Shown here: positions 1 through 7,379 of the stretch, in pieces
Numbering within the stretch: position 1 is the first letter of the stretch
Layout of the letters: every line of letters starts with the position of its first letter
Source: Elusimicrobiota bacterium
GTDB lineage: Bacteria > Elusimicrobiota > UBA5214 > JBBAAG01
Reading direction: 5' to 3'
NCBI GenBank assembly: GCA_041658405.1
Contig: JBBAAG010000003.1
Location: forward strand, 1 to 64,000
Length of the DNA: 64,000 nt
Program-made: the position numbers and the translations under genes
The notes under the pieces: model-generated
Told to the model about the DNA's origin: nothing
The model's input: only the letters and a program-made list of their open reading frames with translations
Database searches by the model: none

Positions 1-1920
1 ACATCCGCCGGACTTACCTAACTGTGTGAATATCTCGCATGGGCCGTGTTCATCTTCATTAATTGTTACGTACATATTCCCGCAACCCGTACGCATTTTC
101 ATGGTGTACCCGTGAGTCATCTTCGGACGTAACCGCGGTTTCCGTACAGTTTTACCGTCTTCAGTTTTACCTGCACCTTTTTTTATGTCCGCTTGTTTTT
201 GCCCAACGTTAAGAACCTGTACATCACGGCTGCCGTCACGGTAGACCGTCACGCCTTTACATCCGAGCTTATAGGCTAACCTATAAACTTTTTCGATATC
301 ATCCTTTTTCGCAGAGTTCGCAAAATTAACTGTTTTAGATACCGCGTTATCCGTAAACTTCTGGAATGCAGCCTGCATACGCACATGCGCATCCGGTGTT
401 ATATCCATAGCAGTCTTATAAACTTTTCTGATATTCATTGGGATCTCGTCCATGTTCTGGATAGAACCGGTCTTAGCAATTTTTTCGATTAACTCCTTCG
501 AATATATCCCCGCGTCCTTCAACGCTTTCGCAAAGTACGGGTTTATTTCAAACAACTCGTCATTATCCAATACATTCGCACGGGTATAGATCAGCGCAAA
601 TATTGGTTCAATCCCGCTTGATGCTCCGGCAATTATACCGATTGTCCCTGTCGGTGCGATGGTGGTAAGCGTAGCGTTACGCCGTACCGGCCCGGAAGAG
701 TAAACACTACGCGAAAAATTGGGGAACGGCCCGCGCCGTTTTGCAAGTTCCTGCGATTCTTTCTCCGCTTCCGTCCGCACATATGACATCACACGTTCCG
801 CGGTTTCCAGCGCTTCATCAGAATCATACGGGATTTCCAGCTGGAATAATAAATCAGCAAAACCCATCACCCCAAGCCCTATCTTACGGTTTGTGCGGGT
901 CATCTGCCCGATACGTTCAAGCGGATAGTGGTTGACATCAATGACATTATCAAGGAAATGTACTGCTATACGGGTAAGTTTCCCAAGTTTTTCCCAGTTA
1001 ATATCCGCCTTACCTCCGCGGGTATGAGTGATTATACGCTGCAGGTTAATTGAACCCAGATTACATGATTCATAGGGTAATAACGGCTGTTCCCCGCATG
1101 GATTAGTAGATTCAATCTCACCGAGGAACGGTGTGGGGTTTGAACGGTTTATACGGTCAAGAAAGATAACCCCGGGTTCACCGTTTTCCCATGCATTCTG
1201 CACAATTTTATCGAACACTTCCCGCGCTTTAAGTTTTTTAACAATTTTACCGGAGTTCGGGTTGACCAGCATATACTCACCGTCGCTCTCCACCTGCCGC
1301 ATAAAATCTTCGGTGATAGCTATGGAAATATTAAAATTATTAATTGCCAATTCTTCTTTTTTACAATCTATAAAGTTCATTACATCAGGATGATCAACTC
1401 TCAGAATACCCATATTCGCCCCGCGCCGCGTACCGCCCTGTTTCACAGCTTCCGTCGCTGCGTTAAATACTTTCATAAACGAAATCGGCCCTGAGGAAAC
1501 ACCATGGGTAGAGGAAACATTATCTCCTGACGGGCGTAACCGCGAGAACGAAAACCCTGTCCCGCCGCCGGATTTATGGATTAACGCCGTATTTTTTACT
1601 GTTTCAAATATTGACTCCATTGAATCTTCTATAGGCAACACAAAACATGCGGATAACTGCTGAAGTTTCGCTCCGGCGTTCATTAATGTCGGTGAGTTCG
1701 GCAGGAATTCAAGTGCTGCAATGCTCTGATAAAACTCTTCCTCAGTTTGTTTTGCGGACTCGCCATAAAGTTCATCCGCAGCCGCAATGTTGTGCGCTAC
1801 ACGCCGGAAAAGTTCTTCCGGTGTTTCTTTTACTTTACCGTTTTCGTCGCGTTGTAAATACCGTTTTTCCAATACTTTCAACGCGTTGGGGGTTAACAGA
1901 TGCTTCGTTTCAGTTGCCAT
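1..1920 (-). CDS. nrdJ: Class II (adenosylcobalamin-dependent) ribonucleotide reductase, 3' end outside window
   Basis: Reduces ribonucleotides to deoxyribonucleotides using a B12-derived thiyl radical, so it works with or without oxygen. The reading frame is open for 640 codons from ATG at 1920 to the window edge, so the C-terminus is missing. Visible signatures are the N-terminal FLPNSPTLMNAG segment, the LSACFVLP cysteine, an HKSGGGTGFSFS stretch, and NPCGEQ with its cysteine near residue 275, all typical of NrdJ. It lies 42 bp downstream of nrdR on the same strand, so the two probably form one operon repressed by NrdR. Family assignment is firm. The thioredoxin-interacting C-terminal cysteines cannot be checked here. 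Confidence 0.95.
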   Translation of the reverse strand, partial: MATETKHLLTPNALKVLEKRYLQRDENGKVKETPEELFRRVAHNIAAADELYGESAKQTEEEFYQSIAALEFLPNSPTLMNAGAKLQQLSACFVLPIEDSMESIFETVKNTALIHKSGGGTGFSFSRLRPSGDNVSSTHGVSSGPISFMKVFNAATEAVKQGGTRRGANMGILRVDHPDVMNFIDCKKEELAINNFNISIAITEDFMRQVESDGEYMLVNPNSGKIVKKLKAREVFDKIVQNAWENGEPGVIFLDRINRSNPTPFLGEIESTNPCGEQPLLPYESCNLGSINLQRIITHTRGGKADINWEKLGKLTRIAVHFLDNVIDVNHYPLERIGQMTRTNRKIGLGVMGFADLLFQLEIPYDSDEALETAERVMSYVRTEAEKESQELAKRRGPFPNFSRSVYSSGPVRRNATLTTIAPTGTIGIIAGASSGIEPIFALIYTRANVLDNDELFEINPYFAKALKDAGIYSKELIEKIAKTGSIQNMDEIPMNIRKVYKTAMDITPDAHVRMQAAFQKFTDNAVSKTVNFANSAKKDDIEKVYRLAYKLGCKGVTVYRDGSRDVQVLNVGQKQADIKKGAGKTEDGKTVRKPRLRPKMTHGYTMKMRTGCGNMYVTINEDEHGPCEIFTQLGKSGGC

Positions 1921-1962
1921 TTTTTTCTCCTAATATCTTTTCAATACAATAAATTACTTTAA

Positions 1963-2481
1963 TTACTTACCCGCTGCGGTAGTTTCTTTTTCTTTCTCTT
2001 TTTCCTTATCCTTAACCTTTTCGAGCTTCAACGCCTGTTTTATCTTAGTGATTTCATCCAAGAATTCGTCAATGGTATCATAATTACGGTAAACCGATGC
2101 GAACCGTATATAAGCAACTTCATCAACTGCGCGGAGTTTATCCAAAACTTTTCTTCCTATAATATTACTCTTAACTTCCATTAAGTACGTCTTCCCGATT
2201 TCATACTCGATCTCACTGATTAACCGTTCAATAACTGCCGCAGGGATCGGGCGTTTTTCACATGCGCGGAGTATACCCCCGCGTAACTTGTCAATATTGA
2301 ACATCTCACGGCGGTTGTTGGATTTTATCACAATCAACGGCGGTGTCTCTACGCGTTCATACGTGGTAAACCTGCGGTTACAGGACTTACATGTACGGCG
2401 CCGGCGGACTACCGAACTATTATCCAGCGGCCTTGAATCAATCACGATATCGCTATCTACATGACAAAAAGGGCAACGCAT
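1963..2481 (-). CDS. nrdR: Transcriptional repressor NrdR
   Basis: A 172-residue nucleotide-sensing repressor of ribonucleotide reductase genes. The N-terminus is a zinc ribbon (CPFC at residues 3-6, CKSC near 31-34) followed by the RRRRTC and FTTYERVE segments. The rest is an ATP-cone domain (VIKSNNRREMFN onward) that binds ATP or dATP. The C-terminal 25 or so residues are a K/E-rich tail beyond the usual ~150-residue length. The ATG is preceded by AAGGAAG. It is the first gene of an nrdR-nrdJ unit and its leader holds an NrdR box, so autoregulation is expected. Identification is secure; the role of the charged tail is unknown. Confidence 0.97.
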   Translation of the reverse strand: MRCPFCHVDSDIVIDSRPLDNSSVVRRRRTCKSCNRRFTTYERVETPPLIVIKSNNRREMFNIDKLRGGILRACEKRPIPAAVIERLISEIEYEIGKTYLMEVKSNIIGRKVLDKLRAVDEVAYIRFASVYRNYDTIDEFLDEITKIKQALKLEKVKDKEKEKEKETTAAGK

Positions 2482-2612
2482 AAACTTCCTTTTTTTGGAA
2501 ACAACTCCCCCAAGGGTTTAACCACAAATTCTTGATGGTTTAATATATTCTAAAAACGTTACTTAGTTACTTTCCGGCCACTTTCTTCATAGTGTTATTT
2601 AAACACGCACCA

Positions 2613-2640
2613 CCACAATATATAGTAGCCCAGATATTGT
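2613..2640 (-). promoter_or_regulatory. NrdR box (one strong, one weaker adjacent copy)
   Basis: CAATATATAG at 2616-2625 matches the NrdR core CwATATATwG at every position and is near palindromic. A second, weaker core CCAGATATTG (8 of 10) follows at 2630-2639. Both sit just downstream of the predicted nrdR promoter -10, over the expected transcription start, which suits repression. A further 7-of-10 core lies at 2585-2594, exactly 31 bp from the strong box. Confidence 0.7.
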
Positions 2641-2650
2641 GGTGAAAACC

Positions 2651-2679
2651 ATATTACTAACCGTACAAAATGTTGTCAA
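2651..2679 (-). promoter_or_regulatory. Sigma-70 type promoter of nrdR-nrdJ
   Basis: On the minus strand TTGACA (2679-2674) is followed after 17 bp by TAATAT (2656-2651). It lies about 170 bp upstream of the nrdR start codon and immediately upstream of the NrdR boxes. Confidence 0.6.
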
Positions 2680-2739
2680 GAATAATTTTAACAATTTTTT
2701 TTGCGTTTACGCGTACCCGTCGACAAAACTTGATTTTAT

Positions 2740-2767
2740 TTGACATTTATTTTTGTAATGCTACAAT
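2740..2767 (+). promoter_or_regulatory. Sigma-70 type promoter of mazG
   Basis: TTGACA at 2740-2745, 16-bp spacer, TACAAT at 2762-2767, reading toward mazG and divergent from the nrdR promoter. The rest of the 356-bp gap between nrdR and mazG is AT-rich, with no further gene seen. Confidence 0.6.
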
Positions 2768-2837
2768 AAACCCGGTTGTGAAATATATTACATTCAACTG
2801 TTGTAAACAACCAGTTGGAAAATGAAAGGCTGTAAAA

Positions 2838-3245
2838 ATGAATAAACGCACAAAAAAACATAAACACACCTGGAACGGTTTACTGAAAACAATGTCACGG
2901 CTGCGTTCCCCGGGAGGATGCCCATGGGATGCAAAACAAACACACCGCACACTGCTTCCTTATCTAAAAGAAGAAACCGGCGAACTGCGTAAAGCAATCC
3001 TCAGCGGGATTGATGAAGATATCAAAGACGAACTCGGTGACGTATTGTTGCAGGTAATATTTCATGCGCAGATAGCCAGTGATAACGGTAAGTACGATAT
3101 AACCGATGTTATTGACAACCTCACCCGCAAGCTACACCGCCGGCACCCGCATGTTTACGGGAAAACAAAGATTAATTCAATCAAAGAACTTATTACCAAC
3201 TGGGACAGGATTAAACGTAAAGAACGCATACAAAATATAAAGTAA
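2838..3245 (+). CDS. mazG: MazG-type nucleoside triphosphate pyrophosphohydrolase, single-domain
   Basis: Hydrolyses (d)NTPs to the monophosphate and pyrophosphate, probably as house-cleaning. The all-alpha MazG metal-binding motifs are present: LRSPGGCPWD at residues 22-31, EETGE at 45-49 and ELGD at 65-68, which supply the Mg-binding EExxE and ExxD acidic residues. At 135 residues it is about half the length of two-domain E. coli MazG and corresponds to one MazG domain. The gene has its own promoter and AAAGG ribosome site. It ends 3 bp from the convergent hypE stop, leaving no room for a terminator. The domain is certain; substrate range is not. Confidence 0.9.
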   Translation: MNKRTKKHKHTWNGLLKTMSRLRSPGGCPWDAKQTHRTLLPYLKEETGELRKAILSGIDEDIKDELGDVLLQVIFHAQIASDNGKYDITDVIDNLTRKLHRRHPHVYGKTKINSIKELITNWDRIKRKERIQNIK

Positions 3246-3248
3246 AGT

Positions 3249-4310
3249 TTAACAAATTCGCGGTAGTTGTTCACCTTCAAGCATCAACGCAATACGTTCC
3301 CCTCCATTTTGGGTGTTAACCACAACCTTAGGAACCCGGGATTCACGTTTTCTTACGGTACCAACAATCCCGGCATCATGACCAACAGTATGGCGGCGGA
3401 TAGACTTCAACGCTTTCCCCGCAGATTGAGGCGGTACTATAGCAACAAACCGTCCTTCGCATGCCATGTATAACGGGTCCAGGCCAAGAATTTCAGCAGC
3501 TTTCTTCACGTGCCTGCTTACCGGTATTTTATTTTCATATACTACTATATCCACGCGAGATTGCCCTGTAATTTCGTTCAATGTTGTCGCTAATCCCCCG
3601 CGGGTAGGATCACGGAGGACACGTACTCCCGGTACCGCATGGAGTAACGACCGGATAACGTTATGCAGGCACGCGCAGTCACTTTTAATATTACTTGATA
3701 TAAACCCCAACTTTTTTCTTGCATTCATCACCGCAAGTTCATGTTCCCCAATATTACCGGATACTATAACAACATCACCCACCCGGGCATTAGCACCGGA
3801 AAGGTTTATCTCACCATTGCAGAACCCTATGCCGGTAGTAGTGATAAACATCTTATCCGCCATCCCGCGTTCCACAACTTTAGTATCTCCGGTAACAATC
3901 TCAACCCCAGCACTTTCCGCGGTACGGATAACTGAAGCTAAGACTTTATCCACTACCGCGAGATCCAACCCTTCTTCAATAATCCCCGCAACCGCTAATA
4001 ACCGCGGTACACCGCCCATCATTGCAACATCGTTTACTGTACCGCATACCGCAAGTTTACCAATATCCCCACCCGGGAAAAACAGCGGGTTGACCACAAA
4101 TGAATCAGTTGACATTACCACCCGTTCATCAGGCCCGGCTTTAGTAATCCCAAGGTTATTAAGCGCATATACCGCAGCGTCATCACCTTTTCGTAATACA
4201 CGGCTTCTCACCCGGGCAATCACAAGTTTATTGATAAGCTCGTGCATCAACCGTCCCCCGCTGCCGTGGGAGAGAAGGATTTTGTGCGCGATATTTTTAT
4301 TGGTTTTCAT
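3249..4310 (-). CDS. hypE: Hydrogenase maturation protein HypE (carbamoyl dehydratase)
   Basis: HypE receives a carbamoyl group from HypF on its C-terminal cysteine and dehydrates it to thiocyanate, giving the CN ligand of [NiFe] hydrogenase. The 353-residue protein has the LSHGSGGRLMHELI start, the DDAAVY and MSTDSF nucleotide/metal segments of the AIR-synthase fold, GDTKVVE in the middle, and the diagnostic C-terminus PRIC. All of these indicate a functional enzyme rather than a PurM or ThiL relative. No other hyp or hydrogenase gene is in the window, so it is an orphan here. It is convergent with mazG. Confidence 0.95.
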   Translation of the reverse strand: MKTNKNIAHKILLSHGSGGRLMHELINKLVIARVRSRVLRKGDDAAVYALNNLGITKAGPDERVVMSTDSFVVNPLFFPGGDIGKLAVCGTVNDVAMMGGVPRLLAVAGIIEEGLDLAVVDKVLASVIRTAESAGVEIVTGDTKVVERGMADKMFITTTGIGFCNGEINLSGANARVGDVVIVSGNIGEHELAVMNARKKLGFISSNIKSDCACLHNVIRSLLHAVPGVRVLRDPTRGGLATTLNEITGQSRVDIVVYENKIPVSRHVKKAAEILGLDPLYMACEGRFVAIVPPQSAGKALKSIRRHTVGHDAGIVGTVRKRESRVPKVVVNTQNGGERIALMLEGEQLPRIC

Positions 4311-4456
4311 TCGTTTACCCGTTTAATTTTGTCAGTAGTTTGTTATTACCATACATAACTTTAAACATATTTACTCGGTTTGTCAAGGTTCAAAGGGATT
4401 ATATGCACTTGTTTCTATAACTATTAAACCTAAATCAAAGAAAAAATTACCTGTTT

Positions 4457-4480
4457 GAGGTTCGATTCCCCTCACCTCCA
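4457..4480 (+). other. tRNA/tmRNA 3'-end remnant (candidate attachment site)
   Basis: The 24 bases contain a canonical T-loop (GGTTCGATTCC) followed by CCTC and the acceptor strand CACCTCC plus A. This is how a tRNA or, more likely, a tmRNA ends. Nothing upstream can supply the D-arm, anticodon arm or 5' acceptor strand, and the 5' half of the T-stem is mismatched, so this is a fragment and not a gene. The rest of 4311-4647 (337 bp) holds no other recognisable element. Such fragments mark one end of an integrated element. Confidence 0.55.
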
Positions 4481-4647
4481 CTTTTTGCTCCGACGTGAAC
4501 AATTCGATGTTTTGACTCACGGCAAACATTTGGTAGAATATCCCTGTTCGGTCGTACTGTTCTTGTTGTAAACATGTCGTTAAAAATAGTTTAATATATT
4601 ATGCAAATATTTAGAATATTGAGTATTTGATAAAAAGGAGATTCCAC

Positions 4648-5313
4648 ATGACCTATTATAAGCATGTACTTATTTCTATGTTGTACTTATCTTTTGGTTG
4701 CTGTTCAATTCTAAATGCAACACCCGATAAAGCTACATGGAAAAGAGAAATATTTATAGGATATAATGAAACACACTACTTTTCATATTTAATAGCAAGA
4801 GACCAGCCTGGTTTATATTACACATACACAGACATTACTTATCTATGTAAGTATCCGATTAATAGTAGAAAGGTAGAAGAAAAAATATTGGTAAGAAGAA
4901 TTATATATAAGGAGTTATATGACGAAAAGAAGAACACTCGTACATGGCAACACCAAGAAGAAATACAAAATCCTATAAATACCGAAGAGTATTTGCTAAA
5001 AAACAATGTATGTTATGCATTTCCAGATTCATCACTTTTAAATCCTAATCAAGTTATGATTAATAAGGATGGAATGTTTTTACAGGGAAAAACGAAAAAA
5101 GTAATCTTGTTAACACCTAAACAGCTGCAAAACTATATGGATGTAGAAAAATTAGATTATTCACAAGCAAGAATTGAAACGTGTTATAATAATGAAACAT
5201 TTTATTTTTTTATTGTTCTATACGGAGACTGTTGTTATGACACAGATTGGTTACAGACTATTATTATCATTGATTCGTCTGAGATTGAAAATGCTATGCA
5301 TCAATTACATTAA
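4648..5313 (+). CDS. Secreted or lipoprotein-like protein of unknown function
   Basis: A 221-residue protein I do not recognise. The start at ATG 4648 is chosen over an upstream TTG because AAAAAGGAG lies at the right distance. Residues 1-25 form a signal sequence ending in LSFGCCS, which resembles but does not match a lipobox. The mature part is rich in Tyr, Asn and Lys with no repeats or clear catalytic motif. The gene is visibly more AT-rich than the flanking hypE and the sugar genes. It is the first gene after the tRNA-like remnant, so it was probably acquired horizontally. Confidence 0.65.
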   Translation: MTYYKHVLISMLYLSFGCCSILNATPDKATWKREIFIGYNETHYFSYLIARDQPGLYYTYTDITYLCKYPINSRKVEEKILVRRIIYKELYDEKKNTRTWQHQEEIQNPINTEEYLLKNNVCYAFPDSSLLNPNQVMINKDGMFLQGKTKKVILLTPKQLQNYMDVEKLDYSQARIETCYNNETFYFFIVLYGDCCYDTDWLQTIIIIDSSEIENAMHQLH

Positions 5314-5362
5314 TAAAGCTAGTCCCAAGAGAATTGACAGCCATGACCAGCTTTATCCCATA

Positions 5363-5386
5363 AACCAGGTTCTGATGGCGTCTAAT
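5363..5386 (+). repeat. 24-bp direct repeat, copy 1
   Basis: Identical to copy 2 at 6234-6257 except for one base (GCG versus GCA). After a 4-base difference TCCAA follows in both copies. Translated in one frame each copy reads NQVLMASN and meets a stop shortly after. The two copies flank the zinc-ribbon gene. Confidence 0.75.
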
Positions 5387-5439
5387 CCCTTCCAATATTT
5401 GGTATAATTTATCAAAATCAAAAAGGGCTTAATAAAACA

Positions 5440-6165
5440 ATGTTCTGTCCAAAATGTAGGAAGCAATTCAAAGAAAGCATAGGAATATGTAGTGATTGTG
5501 GCTGTTCCCTTGTAAAAATATTCGATTATGAGTCAGTTGTAGATAAAACAGACTCAGTAAAAATATTTACCACCACAATCTTTCACGAAGCAGTTTTTGT
5601 AGAATCCCTATTAAAATCAAACGATATTGAATGTGTTGTTCTGGGTGGTAATACTTCTTTCTTCACTTTCAGTGATATGCAGTCACCAATAAACATTATG
5701 GTAGAAGAAAAGAATAGATTAAAAGCACAAAAAGTTATTGATCAATACTATGAAGACCTAAAAAATCAGCCACGGAATGATAAAGCAGAAGACTGTAAGG
5801 AAGAATATTATACTTCAAATAAATATATTTGTAATAATTCAGAGGAAATACAATTAGTTTTAAAGAAAATCCTAAAACGTCAATTCATGGTTATTGTTGT
5901 TTTGTTAGGTTCCTTGCCTTTTATGCTGTGTGTCATGTGGATAGAAAGAAACTTTATAGTAGGTTCTGGTAACAAAATCACGGAAATTGCAGCAATATTT
6001 TGGGCAGTATTATTTGCATATACAGGAATAATAACCGGACTCAGCCGGTGTCCTAAATGCGGCAAATATTTTTATCAAAATCGTATAGGGTATCATAATC
6101 CTTTTGCTTCAAAATGTTTGAATTGTGGTATAAAACTGGATGATGCGTTCAAAGAATCAAAATAA
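5440..6165 (+). CDS. Membrane protein with two zinc ribbons and a DUF2007-like domain
   Basis: A 241-residue protein built in layers. Residues 1-25 are a zinc ribbon (CPKC and CSDCGC). About 40-105 resemble DUF2007, a GlnB-fold putative signal-transducing domain (FHEAVFVESLLKSNDIE, then a VEEKNRLKAQKVI tail). Two hydrophobic segments follow near 147-168 and 180-200, then a second zinc ribbon (CPKC and CLNC) near the C-terminus. No enzyme motif is visible. It lies between two copies of a 24-bp repeat in the AT-rich segment and may be part of the acquired material. Function unknown; the domain calls are by eye. Confidence 0.7.
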   Translation: MFCPKCRKQFKESIGICSDCGCSLVKIFDYESVVDKTDSVKIFTTTIFHEAVFVESLLKSNDIECVVLGGNTSFFTFSDMQSPINIMVEEKNRLKAQKVIDQYYEDLKNQPRNDKAEDCKEEYYTSNKYICNNSEEIQLVLKKILKRQFMVIVVLLGSLPFMLCVMWIERNFIVGSGNKITEIAAIFWAVLFAYTGIITGLSRCPKCGKYFYQNRIGYHNPFASKCLNCGIKLDDAFKESK

Positions 6166-6208
6166 TTTTGTGTTATTAGGATAGTAAGTTTACAGAATGA
6201 GGTTGTAT

Positions 6209-6225
6209 AGGGTATTAAATACCCT
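6209..6225. repeat. Small inverted repeat downstream of the zinc-ribbon gene
   Basis: AGGGTAT and ATACCCT arms of 7 bp separated by TAA. No T-run follows, so it is a poor terminator. It sits 9 bp before the second copy of the 24-bp repeat. Confidence 0.4.
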
Positions 6226-6233
6226 GTCCTATG

Positions 6234-6257
6234 AACCAGGTTCTGATGGCATCTAAT
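6234..6257 (+). repeat. 24-bp direct repeat, copy 2
   Basis: Partner of 5363-5386 with one mismatch. Here the frame begins with ATG and reads MNQVLMASN, continuing for about 16 more codons to a stop. There is no ribosome site, and it lies just upstream of the fic promoter. Confidence 0.75.
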
Positions 6258-6293
6258 GAACTCCAAGTTTTCTCCAAAAAAAGACTATTCATA

Positions 6294-6322
6294 TTGACAA
6301 TTGTCTAACAATCGTCTATAAT
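6294..6322 (+). promoter_or_regulatory. Consensus promoter of the Fic gene with overlapping palindrome
   Basis: TTGACA at 6294-6299, 17-bp spacer, TATAAT at 6317-6322: both hexamers are perfect. GACAATTGTC (6296-6305) is a perfect palindrome over the -35 and could be an operator. The fic ATG at 6330 falls where transcription should start. Confidence 0.75.
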
Positions 6323-6329
6323 ATGACTA

Positions 6330-7379
6330 ATGAAAAATACTATAAGCCCGTTTACTCCAAAATATACAATAACCCAAAAACTTCTTGATTCAATCAAGAA
6401 GATATCGGTTCAAATAGCAGTACTCAACACCCGGCGATACCCTAAAGTTGTTCTTGCGGAATATGAACGCTATGCCAGGGAAATATCGTCGTTTTCTTCA
6501 ACAAGTATTGAAGGAAATCCGTTACCGCTTACTGAAGTGAAACAAATACTTAAACACCTCCCGCAGAACATCACGGATAGTCAGAAAGAAATTGTTAATT
6601 ACAATAATGCGCTCATAATGCTTAATAGTAAACTAACCACACAACCAACTCTCTTACTAGACCTGCCGCTAATACTGGATATACACAAAATTGTTATGAA
6701 CGGTTTGTTAATACGCAGTAAATGCGGTACATTAAGAAAAGAACCTGTATTCGTCAATGATCTGCGGTTACGTAAAACAGTATACTGGCCTCCGGACCAC
6801 CAGGATGTTCCGATATTAATGAAACAACTTGTCAGTTATGCGCAACAAAACATAGAAAAAACTGATCCGGTAATACTCGCAGGTATTTTTCATAAACAGT
6901 TTGTGGTGATACATCCGTTTATGGATGGTAACGGGCGTACAGTCCGTCTTACAGCAAAACTGCTTTTAGCAAGGATGGGGCTTAATACGTTTGATTTGTT
7001 TAGTTTCGAAAATTATTATAACAAAAATGTTTCCCGGTATTTCCAAAACGTAGGTGTACAAGGCAACTACTACGATGTTATGGGTTCTTTGGATTTCACT
7101 ATGTGGCTAGAGTACTTTGCTGAAGGAATACTGGATGAACTTTACCGGGTTGCAAAAGAACTGGATACTGCGGTGGTGGAACCATCCACTGAGTTAAAAG
7201 AATACCACAAAACAATGCTAACATATATCGAAAAAAAGGGGTTTATTACTGACAGGGAATACGTTAAACTGACCAATCGCGCTCGTCCTACTCGTGTACT
7301 TGATTTTAATAAAATGATTAAATTAGGGTATATCATTCGTTATGGCAAAGGCAAAGCGACATATTACAAATTAAAGTAA
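6330..7379 (+). CDS. Fic family protein (AMPylase) with N-terminal inhibitory motif
   Basis: Fic domains transfer AMP (or another nucleotide part) to hydroxyl side chains of target proteins. The 349-residue protein carries the catalytic loop HPFMDGNGR (His near residue 195) followed by TVR. It also has an autoinhibitory motif SxxxEG at residues 57-62, where the Glu blocks ATP gamma-phosphate binding, so it is a class II Fic controlled in cis. The C-terminal ~80 residues look like a winged helix, as in the Fic/DOC_N group. No antitoxin gene adjoins it. There is no ribosome site before ATG 6330, and the promoter position predicts a leaderless mRNA. Its 3' end overlaps the convergent hydrolase gene by 16 bp. 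Target unknown. Confidence 0.92.
   Translation: MKNTISPFTPKYTITQKLLDSIKKISVQIAVLNTRRYPKVVLAEYERYAREISSFSSTSIEGNPLPLTEVKQILKHLPQNITDSQKEIVNYNNALIMLNSKLTTQPTLLLDLPLILDIHKIVMNGLLIRSKCGTLRKEPVFVNDLRLRKTVYWPPDHQDVPILMKQLVSYAQQNIEKTDPVILAGIFHKQFVVIHPFMDGNGRTVRLTAKLLLARMGLNTFDLFSFENYYNKNVSRYFQNVGVQGNYYDVMGSLDFTMWLEYFAEGILDELYRVAKELDTAVVEPSTELKEYHKTMLTYIEKKGFITDREYVKLTNRARPTRVLDFNKMIKLGYIIRYGKGKATYYKLK

Noticed and set aside
3466..4326. Long plus-strand open frame opposite hypE
   Set aside because: Antisense to a well-defined hypE; the translation is low-complexity and shows no family motif.
4457..4480. Intact tRNA gene
   Set aside because: Only the T-loop and acceptor 3' strand are present; no cloverleaf can be drawn upstream.
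5174..5407. Small plus-strand frame ending in NQVLMASN as a gene
   Set aside because: Overlaps the unknown lipoprotein-like gene in another frame and lacks a ribosome site; only its repeat end is of interest.
6330..7379. Fic gene as part of a Fic/antitoxin pair
   Set aside because: The inhibitory SxxxEG motif lies in the same protein and no small partner gene adjoins it.
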